Shown here piece by piece: positions 1 to 8,199 of a DNA stretch of 15,755 nucleotides. The stretch comes from Acanthaster planci (taxonomy: Eukaryota > Echinodermata > Asteroidea > Valvatida > Acanthasteridae), in NCBI RefSeq assembly GCF_001949145.1, contig NW_019091720.1, forward strand, positions 69,770-85,524, given 5' to 3'. How positions within the stretch are numbered: position 1 is the stretch's first letter; every line of letters starts with the position of its first letter. The notes beneath the pieces are model-generated. The model was not told the origin of the DNA and made no database searches. It worked only from the letters and a program-made list of their open reading frames with translations. The position numbers were made by a program, and so were the translations under genes.

Positions 1-599
1 TAAGCTGATTAAGGGCATTGCGAGTCCAGATTTTATTATACACGTCCGTGCATGCACCACTATGCGCCGCGCTCGTTTAACACACGGCTATGCGCGCCCA
101 ACATCTGCCCCAGTTACTGGGCAGAACGCCATCTATAACTTCGCAACACGCCTAGTGACTAGCGCCCTCTGTCATGTAATAGTACTTAATCAGTCCTTCG
201 CATTTTTTGTATGTGTGGGAGCAGGTGCTTATCCAAGGTACAATGCAATAATAATAAAGTATATATACATATTATACCTTATATTATATACAGTATTTTT
301 ATATTGTACAAACGTCCCTCCAACTTACAAACACCCCTACTATAAATGGTACGGGACACCTCATTTTATGCAGATGAAGTGTTACGTAGCAAAACCTTGA
401 ATTCTGATTGGTCGAGAGGCCAGAAAACGGGGAAAGCGTGATTTCACCTATACAGACGGGTTGCACCACTCGGGACATGATTCAAGTACTCGGTCTACCC
501 GCAGCTGCACCCCCCGGGATATTAGTCACTGCTCGTTCAAATGACATACGACTCGACTGAATGCTTCTGGGCCAATTTATCCTTCACTCCCGTTTGATC
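1..599. other. Non-coding left flank, no gene recognised
   Basis: No recognisable coding sequence. An open frame at 62-400 matches nothing I know; its 3' half is low-complexity AT-rich sequence (about 245-305, with tata/ataata runs), so I do not call it. A CCAAT-type motif lies at 402-418 inside a 17-bp sequence that recurs in inverted orientation at 13985-14001. The right part may be the 5' region of the DIRS-like element that becomes recognisable further on; I could not find its left end. Confidence 0.4.
402..418 (-). promoter_or_regulatory. CCAAT (NF-Y-like) motif in a 17-bp sequence repeated at 13985
   Basis: The 17 bases TTCTGATTGGTCGAGAG are the exact reverse complement of 13985-14001. 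The core, read on the minus strand as ACCAATCAGA, is a canonical NF-Y site. The identity extends beyond the core, so the two copies may come from a shared promoter or repeat. No gene is visible next to this copy. Confidence 0.35.
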
Positions 600-716
600 G
601 CTCCTGCTTGAAGATATTCAAACCCCTTACTTAAGCCAAGCAATGGTGTGCACTCCCCAACCGAGCTGTAGCTTGGTACCATTTCCCGTCAAAAGATTTC
701 AAGAACTTTCTGTCGG

Positions 717-724
717 TTCCAGAT
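717..724. repeat. Left 8-bp target site duplication (TTCCAGAT)
   Basis: Identical to 2565-2572 and directly abutting the terminal inverted repeat of the hAT-like element. Confidence 0.92.
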
Positions 725-737
725 CAGTGTTGTAGTC
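725..737 (+). repeat. Left terminal inverted repeat of hAT-like element
   Basis: CAGTGTTGTAGTC matches the reverse complement of 2552-2564 without mismatch. Beyond 13 bp the ends diverge by small gaps but both run into AAGACC/GAGACT-type sequence. Confidence 0.9.
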
Positions 738-826
738 AAGACCAGGCAGTCCGAGACCAACAGTCCAAGACCAGGCCAGAAAAAGTAGCCCGAGACCAAG
801 ACCGGCCGTCCGAAATCAAGACCACA
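738..826 (+). repeat. Left subterminal repeat array (GAGACCAAGACC type)
   Basis: Several degenerate copies of a 12-13-bp unit with core CAAGACC lie just inside the left end; the best copy, GAGACCAAGACC, is at 792-803. Subterminal repeats of this kind are the usual transposase binding sites of hAT elements. Confidence 0.7.
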
Positions 827-1769
827 TTTGTAAATAAATGGATAGAAATCATCTCTGTACATTGACATAAAACTGTGAAGATGGGCTATAAACTACAGAA
901 CTCCACATATTAGTTTGACGCGTTAGTTTGACAGAATGGTCCTGGAATTCAGCATTGTTTTTTGTTGATACTTTGCAGTTTGAATTCTTCAATGATGTGT
1001 TTGTTTTTTGACCTGCTCTGAATGTCGCGACTTGCATATTGCGTGCAATCAATGCACCCTAAAGACGCAATAAAATTAAAATACAATTTCCTTTCCAACT
1101 GTTTTATTTCACATTCGTAAACACTTGGGAACCTTACTTTTTGCCTGGTATGGCAGGCAGCACATGCATGTAATCCATCGGTGTTATATGTTATGACAAG
1201 ATTAACAAGGAGACAAGCCTAGGATTTACATGTACTTTGGGCAAGCAGGTGAGTTTGAAAAACAAAAATATAAAGTATAAAGTATAAAAAAATAATGGGG
1301 CCTAAGTACAAATTAAGAACGAAAAATAACAGCAATTCATAATTTTATGCATTTCAGCTCAATTCATTTTAAAATGATAAAATTGAACCAATTTATTTTC
1401 ATTTCAAATTAGGGACTGTAGTGCAAACATGGCATCACATTCCATTAAAAATCGGACACGAAACAGTTTTTGATTGTTTAAACATTTAAGCCTTAAATTT
1501 AGATCCTTTAAAAATTCGAACAAACATGAGGACTGAAAGATCATTCCTAGAAGTAGCCTGGTACATGTACACACTTCAAGGGGTGATGGCAGCGTGCGTG
1601 TTTGACGAAGGCAGATGTTGTTCCTGCCTTATCGCTGATGCTGATGTTTCCCGTTTTGACACCAACGTATTCCTTGTGGTGGTTGAATGCATAATTGTCC
1701 AAATCCAGAGATTGCAGTCTGATAAAAAAATTACTTCTTACTTCCACTTACTTTGTTGCCACCAGCGGG

Positions 1770-1850
1770 TGCCGCGCGAAGCGCGGCATCTCGCTAGTAA
1801 TGTATGATTGCAGAATTGCCAGATAATGATAGCCGGAAAAGGCTTTCCGG
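1770..1850. repeat. Pair of GC-rich hairpins inside the hAT-like element
   Basis: First hairpin: TGCCGCGC (1770-1777) and GCGCGGCA (1781-1788) with a GAA loop. Second: CCGGAAA (1833-1839) and TTTCCGG (1844-1850) with a 4-base loop. Both stems are perfect. They sit in otherwise ordinary AT-rich filler and may be remains of another element or structures in a transcript; no function is assigned. Confidence 0.5.
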
Positions 1851-2440
1851 TAACCAAGACATCAACGACTTGCGCACTTCAAGGCAAAGGCACGCAGCGG
1901 CACACGTTGTGCCAAAAACGTTATCACGGAATGGTGTCTTGTTAAGTTTGAGATTAACAAACAGTGCTTAAATAAGCGTCTAGTTACCAGACCACACAAT
2001 GTGACTACGGTTTCACAGGTACCCCGACAACAACAAATGACATATCTTTTTACGGCCTATAACAGTGACAATTTGTTTGAGGGCAGTCACGCGCTATCTC
2101 CTTCCTGGTGCAAGCTTCAACTTTGCCTGCGCAAGTTTAACTGCGAGTGCGAAAGCTTGAAACTTCGGCCATGCAAGTTTTGACCTTGGGTGCGCACGTA
2201 ATTCGCACAAAGGGTGAAGTTTGCGCATGACACGCTACTGCCAGCTGTAACCACAACGACCGCTTGTACGTACAATCCTTAACGACCGTACCTTCGCGTC
2301 TTGCGGGGTCTCGATTCAGGTTTTTCGTAGGCCCATACAAACAATCGAAATTCATCACCAATCAGGTATAAAAGGGTGCAAAGTGTATTTTTAAATTGGT
2401 GTTGTACTGGTCTCGGCCGAAAATGCCGAGAACAGGAGGT

Positions 2441-2549
2441 GCGAGATCAAGACCAAGACCAATGATTCGAGACCAAGACCAGCATGTTCGAGATCAAGAC
2501 CACCTTTAAACTGGTCTAGAGAATGGTCTCGGGACCAAGACCAGTCTCG
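2441..2549 (+). repeat. Right subterminal repeat array and terminal hairpin
   Basis: Copies of GAGATCAAGACC and GAGACCAAGACC occur in a row at 2441-2502. A perfect 8-bp inverted repeat (ACTGGTCT at 2510-2517, AGACCAGT at 2538-2545) then encloses further GGTC/GACC copies. Most units have the same strand orientation as those at the left end, so the two arrays are direct rather than mirror copies. Confidence 0.7.
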
Positions 2550-2551
2550 AC

Positions 2552-2564
2552 GACTACAACACTG
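2552..2564 (-). repeat. Right terminal inverted repeat of hAT-like element
   Basis: GACTACAACACTG is the exact reverse complement of the left terminal repeat and is followed by the right target duplication. Confidence 0.9.
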
Positions 2565-2572
2565 TTCCAGAT
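2565..2572. repeat. Right 8-bp target site duplication (TTCCAGAT)
   Basis: Perfect copy of 717-724. The reading frame of the interrupted gag-like gene continues directly after it. Confidence 0.92.
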
Positions 2573-3040
2573 CTTCCTGACGTAGCCAAAGACAAGATTA
2601 GCGCTGACAATGATAAAGCCCTGCTGGATTCTACGCTAGCAAAGCTCAAAAAAACCTCCCGCTTCGGACTACAATGCACCACCTTCCGGCTCCTACTGTC
2701 GGAATACATCGCCCGTGCATGCGAGGAGAAGTTACCGGTCTCCTCGGACTTTTGCAGCTAGCTCTCCTCGGCCTTGACGACGGACTGAGCAGCACAGTTT
2801 GCTCAAATATCCTGTCTAGCGAATTCGACGAGAAGATCCAACGCCCTCGATGCCATGCTTATTCCCCACGAGGGTGTTTAGACTCGTCTCCAGAGACCTT
2901 TTCGGTGGCAAGTTCGTCGACATGCTGGAGATGGAGGCTATGCAGATTGGCGCAGCGAAGCCCTGGAAAAGTCGAGCTAACTACATCACAGCGCCCGACT
3001 TATCTGGGGCAGGAATCGACTTTTGCGGAGGCGTCATTAC

Positions 3041-3900
3041 TCCAACGGCTGACCGAGTCAACGATTTTCGAGACTTCATCTCTTCCGCATGTCGCAGTCA
3101 CATCCTACCCTTGCCTGGCTCTGTATCCTGAGTCTCATGGCCAGCATGGTGGGCCTGGCGCCATGGTGCAGACTACAGATGAGACCACTACAGCTTCTTC
3201 TGCTCGCTCTATCGAAAATTGATCCTATCGCATTTCCGGTACACGTTTCAGACAACACCCGCCAACACCTACTCCGGTGGCTACCTGGAAGCGGGACTCC
3301 TTTTTTCAGACGAGCAAATACCGACTTAGTCATATCGACAGATGCAATCCCAATGGACATATCAAGGGCGAAACCGTCACGGTCTGCTAGGACAATTCGA
3401 CGGCAGTAGTATATCAATCATCAGGGCGGTACGCACTGTCCTAGGATGTGCGCCCTCCTCACATGGGAAATCCTGCACACCATCACCATCTTAGCGATCC
3501 ACATTGCGGGGCCCGACAACACCAAAGCAGATGCCCTGTCCCGAGGCATGATCTGACCAACAGAACGGACCCTCCAAACTGACATGTCAAACTGTCAAAA
3601 CTCTGTTCTCGGCGATAGAGAGACCGCACGCTGACCTCTGTGCATCAGTGGACAATGTGCAACTTCCGGTGTTCTGGTGCAGAACACTGCCCGTGGGCCA
3701 CGAACGCCCATCGGATCGATTAGACTGGCCTACTAGTGCATGCCACCCCCCCCCATTACTCTGGTCTCGCGGGTCATCTCAAAAATAGAACATGAACACT
3801 GTCAGATTCTGCTAATCACTCCCTTCTGGCCACAGTAGTGCCCGCAACTGATGAGACTTCAAGTCCACCGGCCATTCGTTCTCCCAAAGAGACCAGACAT
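3041..3900 (+). pseudogene. Reverse transcriptase/RNase H (pol) remnant of the DIRS-type element
   Basis: Pol copies the element RNA into DNA; the RNase H part degrades the RNA strand. A long open piece at 3089-3409 shows the conserved helix of DIRS RNase H (LMASMVGLAPW near 3134) and the segment leading to its first catalytic aspartate (LVISTDA near 3330). A shifted piece reaches KADALSR at 3524-3544, then a TGA at 3554-3556. Further shifted pieces carry a strand matching the conserved tail of the pol protein, with RVISKI and ITPFWP around 3772-3832. The reverse transcriptase domain itself is almost absent: a few residues near 3000-3030 precede a jump to the RNase H lead-in, so I infer an internal deletion near 3033. 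Confidence 0.65.
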
Positions 3901-3904
3901 GCTG

Positions 3905-4139
3905 GACGTTGTCCAACGATCCTTCCACTTGGCTGGAATTTCTAGCGAAGCTTCGCAATGGACGCACAAGGACGACGATCGTCCACCTGCAAGGTACACG
4001 ACAGCAGGATATGGCATTTTGCTACGCAGTGCGACGAACATGCTACCGAGGCTCTTCTAAAAGCAGTCGCGGATATCTTCGTGTACCTGTTTCATTCTGG
4101 CATACAAGTTTCCACAATAATTTCAGTAAATAATAAATA
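3905..4139 (+). pseudogene. Tyrosine recombinase, N-terminal remnant, 3' truncated
   Basis: Directly after the pol tail, pieces in two frames resemble the N-terminal DNA-binding (SAM-like) domain of DIRS recombinases, including a CDEHATEAL...VADIFVYLFHSG segment at about 4031-4100 and a following STI. The recombinase joins element DNA to the chromosome without making a target duplication. The catalytic domain with Arg, His and Tyr is not present: sequence after 4140 is AT-rich and non-coding, so the copy is cut off there. Confidence 0.5.
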
Positions 4140-4140
4140 G

Positions 4141-5364
4141 GTCCACGTGCAATTTGCATATGTATTGACTGTTTGGGTACGTATGTTCTAGTAGACCGAT
4201 CCACACTTAACGTGGCGGAAGGACTAGGAATACTTTGACCAGTTAGTATCTAGATTTTTTTGCATTTAAACCATCAAGTGTAAAACAAGTTAAGCTCAGA
4301 TAATTAATTTTATATGTCAACCTCTTTTTGTAATGGTTTCAGTTGTTTAAAAAGATTTCGCTCTTTTCTCGCAGGAGCAACAACGTGCTGGACAGCAACA
4401 AACGTCAGATGCAAGCAGGTGTCATGTGGCATAGCCTGCAACCATAAGCCGACAGGTTGAACCTCACGCTTGAAGAATGCAGATTTCTCTGCTGTATTGT
4501 ATTTGTTAGGTCAGGATGTGTTTGGCTGTTTATTAACTTTAACAAAGAAAAGGCCCAGGGAGTTTTAGGTTCAAGGGAACTTTGACAAGTTAGATTTTCT
4601 CTTTTTAATGCATCGATTAATAGTGGATGTAGCATGTACATGTATGCCATTTGCTTCTTTACAAGTTTGAACAGATCTTATGTGTGCATTTGACATGTTA
4701 TGCTTGGCAAAATAACCTATAGTGTTGTGAATATGCAAAACAAAGTTTCATTAAACCAGATTTTGGTTTCAGAGGAGGGGGGCATATTCTAAAGCAAATG
4801 TTGGGTGAGAAAAAATATCAAAAGCCTCACTTGTCCGAACATCCTTGGGTTTATTTTGTGGTGTTGTTTTCTAAGGGTGCTAATGTTTGATAAATAAATA
4901 CACTGCTGTATTCGTTCCCCCGAAAAATAAAGTTCCGTCGGTTGGGGGTAAGTTGCCCCCTACCAACTTTGACGGCCACCAAGATCTTCGAATAATAGCG
5001 TGGTATGATAGCAGAGGTGGTATCAAGTCAACTTTTGCAAGCAAAGACAAATGGCAAGTTAATTTTTGCAAGGTTAGGGGCTAGATTAGAGTTGTCAGTT
5101 GACGATTCTTTACAGGAGTCGACTCAGGGTTCCCAGGTTCAGCAGCTTGGCAGTTGTTAATTTTTCAACTCCTGATTTGTATAAAATAGTCTGAAAAAAA
5201 GGCCCAAATTTCTGAGATTCCCCTACTAACACGTTGGAAATCAGGAAAGCACAGTAATTTTACTGATGACTGTGGGATCTGGATTCGTTGGATCACCCAC
5301 AAAACATAAAGATTTCATAATAGGAGGTGTTGGTAGTTCAAAATAAAAATTGAAATGTACAAAA
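4141..5364. other. Non-coding AT-rich interval
   Basis: No gene is recognised. Open frames at 4405-4650 (-) and 4880-5084 (both strands) have no family likeness; the latter pair arises because the stretch contains an inverted repeat. A hairpin lies at 4935-4975. A short direct repeat of TTTTGCAAG occurs near 5033 and 5062. Confidence 0.5.
4935..4975. repeat. Imperfect G/C-run hairpin
   Basis: CCGTC at 4935-4939 pairs with GACGG at 4971-4975; GTTGG at 4941-4945 pairs with CCAAC at 4963-4967; a G run (4944-4948) faces a C run (4956-4960). It could be the relic of a small palindromic repeat. No function is assigned. Confidence 0.45.
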
Positions 5365-5422
5365 TACTACTCACAACATGGTACAAGCAGTGCACCAACC
5401 ACCTGAGCTACCAGTCGGTGTC
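5365..5422 (-). repeat. tRNA-like sequence, possible SINE head
   Basis: Read on the minus strand, the segment has TAGCTCAGGTGG at 5410-5399, an excellent match to the internal A box of RNA polymerase III promoters (D-arm of tRNA). A GTGC follows where the D stem closes and then an anticodon-loop-like CTTGTAC. The expected B box (T-arm) is degenerate: a GTTGTGAGTAG stretch stands where GGTTCGAATC would be. It is therefore not a working tRNA gene but could be an old tRNA-derived SINE or tRNA pseudogene. No A-rich tail or target duplication was found. Confidence 0.4.
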
Positions 5423-6720
5423 CTCTGTTGCATTACTTGTACACCCGCACCTAAATGTTACAGTCCATGCCCTATGAGACGACAAGATGGCGGCTAGCCC
5501 AGGTTGGACGTTGTCTTTATTTCATTACGACTAACGTCCAGGTTCTAAGACTTGGGTATACACGAAACGACCACAAGTATGGTTCTAAATTTGTCACGGT
5601 TTATCATGTTGAGGAAACTAATTTTTTACGTTTACAAGTTTTTGGCCTTATCTATCCGTCCTGGAGGTTAGAATTTCAGAACGAACCATGGGGTGCAAAA
5701 TGGAGGAAAATAAGTGAGAGACAACATTACTCGTATCGTGTAGACGTAATTCATCCGTTCTCTCGAGTTGTGAAGTGCACGCACGTACAGAAATCCGAGC
5801 TGCGTGCACGCACTATACGCGTGCGCGATTGCCAGTGAAGGTCTGTTACACGCCTGCCACATGGAGGCCGTAACTAGTACCCGGCTTTATCCCGCCTGCC
5901 GTTTAGCCGATGTAAAAAATGCAGTTCTGTTTGATCGGGGGCTTTAGACTGACCAATTAACCGCCTATTAAATATATGACCCTAAAATGGTCATATTTTG
6001 GTCACATCATTGGTCAGTGGTCAGATCTGAAATGACAAAAAATCATACTGGTAGGAATATCTTCAAACTAAATGCTGGCGAACTAAAGATTTACTTCACA
6101 CCTATTTAATGAAAAAAGTTCATTATATTGGCGTCAAACACTCTTATAATTGAAAAGAAATGAAATCAAAATATACCTGCTTTGTCAACGTTCCTGCCAG
6201 GCAGCTCGAAGGCCTAACGGAAATAAAAGGATAATTCAAAGTACAAGTTGCTGGAAGAAAATGCAAACAATTTGTAAAGTGTTAGAATCAGCAGAGATCT
6301 CCAATCAACAGGACAATATGAAGCAAAATATGGGACAGAGGGAACTCCCTCCCCGCCTTTATGTTGGTCATTGTTATACTGGTATCCCAGGAATTCTTTT
6401 TACACATCTAGGGGTTAGTCGACAATAGACTGGAGTTTGTACTTGTTGGGGGTCTCTGTCCCATTTCGTGCCTGGTATAAGCAAGGAGGATTTGAAAATC
6501 GACTAACAATACCGATCAACCCAACCAACCAGAGGGATGAGGTTTCAGACAGCTTGGGGTGTATTGGTGTTATGGAGCTTTGGTCCCGTCAAAAGCTTAT
6601 GTTTTTCACAGCAGGTTGTGATTTAACCCTTAATCTTAAGTCAGCTGTAACACGAGACAGTAACCCCAACTTTTCGAGTACTCTTGTTGTGATTATGAAA
6701 ACCCTGTAGTAACATACATG
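5423..6720. other. Non-coding interval with promoter-like and half-site clusters
   Basis: No gene is recognised. The frame at 5455-5838 (127 codons) has no family resemblance. It contains AAGATGGCGGC at 5484-5494, a YY1-type motif over an ATG, and a CpG-rich GCGTG/CACGC cluster at about 5777-5826. Frames at 6150-6428 and 6437-6709 are also unrecognised. The cluster of TGGTCA motifs is listed separately. Confidence 0.45.
5948..6023. promoter_or_regulatory. Cluster of TGGTCA/TGACC half-sites within an inverted repeat
   Basis: TGGTCA occurs at 5988, 5999, 6011 and 6018; TGACCA at 5950 and TGACCC at 5977 face the other way. The pairs 6011/6018 and 5988/5999 have spacings of 1 and 5 bases, the DR1 and DR5 arrangements used by RXR heterodimers. 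A perfect 10-bp inverted repeat (ACTGACCAAT 5948-5957, ATTGGTCAGT 6009-6018) frames the cluster. T rather than A/G at the first base weakens each site, so this is only a candidate. Confidence 0.3.
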
Positions 6721-6750
6721 AATATATTTTGAAAAAGTTCTGATGTTTTA

Positions 6751-6771
6751 TCAAAGAAATGATTTCTTTGA
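6751..6771. repeat. Perfect 9-bp hairpin at a composition change
   Basis: TCAAAGAAA (6751-6759) and TTTCTTTGA (6763-6771) with loop TGA. Sequence to the right is markedly AT-rich, so the left edge of the Polinton may lie near here, but no long terminal repeat was identified. Confidence 0.5.
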
Positions 6772-6799
6772 AGATCGTTTTTGAGACATAACAATTTTC

Positions 6800-7530
6800 T
6801 CGAAAGTTATACAGCATTTTGAAAGTTAATACTTGGAAAAATATCTTAAAAGAAACGATTCAAAGTATATATCTCGTAAAACGATTCGTTTCCAAATCAA
6901 AGGCGTTTTTGAGAGATCTCTTAAAAATAAAAAAAAATCATGAAAACGAAGTAGACAACCAATTCATAATAATCGATCATTCAAAAAGTATACATCACGT
7001 TTTAAAAAGATGGAACTGCACGAGTTTCCGTAATTAACCAATGAATTGTATCAACTATTAATCTTGGTTCTTCGTTTCGTTTCACGAGTTTTGCAATTAA
7101 AACACACAAACCCTATTTTCAATATTGCTTTCATGATTTGTTACGCGTCAGAATTTTAAAATACAACATGTTTTATTCACTTCGTTATTGAAAAATAAAA
7201 TGCCGATTTAAGACGATGAATGATTTATTGTATACACAGTTGTGCTTTTTCTTGAGTTTCCGATGCCAGATTCACTAATAATGATATCCACCGATAACAA
7301 CCGATATTGTGGTACCTGTCTGTTAACACATGTATTGGGTGCAGAACGATCACGCCGTAAGAGGGAATAACCGCATTACACACAAATTCAAACATCTCAT
7401 CTGCTCACTTAAACAAATTGAAGTCTCCGGAAGATAAGTACTGAGTGGATTTATTGTCAGGGTGAACAGGTTACTCTGAACCATGAAAACAACACCGACT
7501 ATGTGATTTACTTCAACTCTTGCAAAATCT
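6800..7530. other. AT-rich interval left of the polymerase, no gene recognised
   Basis: An open frame at 6819-7037 encodes a Lys/Ile-rich stretch with no family resemblance. AAACGATTC-type sequences recur around 6855-6895. It may be part of the Polinton left arm or host DNA; nothing here decides between them. Confidence 0.4.
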
Positions 7531-7838
7531 TCAACATCATGCGACAGTTGTTATTGTTGTACGGGTTGTGATCATTGCATCGAATGTGATCACTGTAACG
7601 ATTGTAATTAGGCTACTGCATCAACTGCAAAAATCTGTACGGTGTATCGTTTTTTGTATACGACAGTGACAATAGACACGGTTGCTATAAAAAGATAAGA
7701 TTTAGAAAAGAAGACGACCGTGACACTAAATCTGACTTGAATGTACAAGTAGAAAACTTGGCTTGATAATTGAATATGATAAAGATGTAGACATAACCGT
7801 GATTCCCCCAGACATTTTAGACGGTTTCCCATACGCAA
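7507..7838 (+). pseudogene. Cysteine-rich, zinc-ribbon-like fragment upstream of the polymerase
   Basis: In the + frame opening after a TGA at 7504, nine cysteines fall within 22 codons at 7540-7605, mostly at C-x2-C spacing, before a TAG at 7609. One frame over, a further C-x2-C (GYCINCKN) follows at about 7611-7634 and then a charged stretch, so one protein has probably been broken by a frameshift. C-x2-C runs bind zinc in many nucleic-acid proteins. It may be a separate Polinton gene or the far N-terminal part of the polymerase ORF. I do not recognise the family. Confidence 0.35.
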
Positions 7839-8199
7839 ATTTAATAGACGAAGCAGACTGAGTCATTCCAGAGTACAATGTTATCTTATATTATCTAACT
7901 TTAATCGAATTAAAAAATCAAATGTATCCGACCATGTCAGACGGTTCAGTATACCAGTACTCGCACCTTAGAGGCGTTAAAACACTAAAAAAGAATACAT
8001 GCGGGCAATTCAAGCGCACGATCGCCAATTCAAAAATCCACAGCGCAAAAAGTATCGTCAGCTCTTACAAATAGTACAAGATAATCAAATACCTTCACAG
8101 CCACAGGTGCAAACGGTAATGTGCTACGAAAAGATCCCATCGACGCGATTCAAAATTTTACTCGACCAGATTCGTTTGATGAAGTAAACATTTGAGAAA

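Larger units (their letters stand above)
725..2564. mobile_element. Non-autonomous hAT-like DNA transposon, 1,840 bp
   Basis: Both ends carry the 13-bp terminal inverted repeat CAGTGTTGTAGTC (725-737; reverse complement at 2552-2564). Outside them is a perfect 8-bp direct duplication, TTCCAGAT, at 717-724 and 2565-2572. An 8-bp target duplication and CAG/CTG ends are the signature of the hAT superfamily. No transposase is encoded: the open frames inside (849-1052, 1526-1807, 2001-2183, 2137-2361) are short and resemble nothing, so it would have depended on an enzyme made elsewhere. Arrays of GAGACCAAGACC-like repeats lie just inside both ends. The intact ends and duplication point to a fairly recent insertion. 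Confidence 0.9.
600..3040 (+). pseudogene. Gag-like protein remnant of the DIRS-type element, split by the hAT insertion
   Basis: The frame read through 692-724 stops at the hAT insertion, and the same frame resumes at 2573, because the insert plus one target duplication is removed cleanly. It then runs 62 codons to a TAG at 2759-2761 and continues in recognisable but shifted pieces to about 3000. Downstream pieces include a Ser/Thr-Arg-Arg-rich helix region and a glycine-containing segment around 2905-2940. I recognise it by position upstream of RNase H and general resemblance to gag-like proteins of DIRS elements, which bind element RNA and form particles. It is non-functional. Family assignment is inference. 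Confidence 0.5.
600..4140 (+). mobile_element. Decayed DIRS-type (tyrosine recombinase) retrotransposon, interrupted by a hAT element
   Basis: Fragments in element order: a gag-like frame (to 724, resuming at 2573), a short reverse transcriptase start near 3000, RNase H (about 3040-3556), the conserved tail of the pol protein (about 3590-3900) and the N-terminal part of a recombinase (about 3905-4139). The motif KADALSR at 3524-3544 and the later PFWP segment near 3820 are typical of the DIRS/Ngaro group. Frames shift repeatedly and contain stops, so it is a dead copy. The split or inverted terminal repeats expected for the order were not found. Boundaries are approximate. A Ngaro-like element is the main alternative. 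Confidence 0.68.

Noticed and set aside
62-400. 112-codon open frame as a gene
   Set aside because: The second half translates low-complexity AT repeats and nothing is recognisable in the first half.
738-2549. CRISPR-like repeats (GAGACCAAGACC units)
   Set aside because: Units are short, degenerate and unequally spaced, and lie inside the ends of a DNA transposon with target duplications; they are subterminal repeats.
2674-3222. 182-codon open frame as the real DIRS protein
   Set aside because: The recognisable gag-like and RNase H residues lie in other frames across this stretch; this frame is a shadow with many Ser and Thr.
3740-3760. C10 homopolymer as a regulatory element
   Set aside because: A plain homopolymer inside a decayed retrotransposon, most likely slippage.
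5365-5422. Functional tRNA gene
   Set aside because: The T-arm and B box are degenerate and no closed acceptor stem could be paired, so only a tRNA-like relic is called.
5777-5826. Cluster of GCGTG/CACGC cores as aryl hydrocarbon receptor sites
   Set aside because: The core is only five bases and the stretch is a CpG-rich alternating sequence where such matches are expected by chance.
5455-5838. 127-codon open frame as a host gene
   Set aside because: No family resemblance, no coding-like composition bias that I can see, no supporting signals other than the YY1-type motif in another frame.
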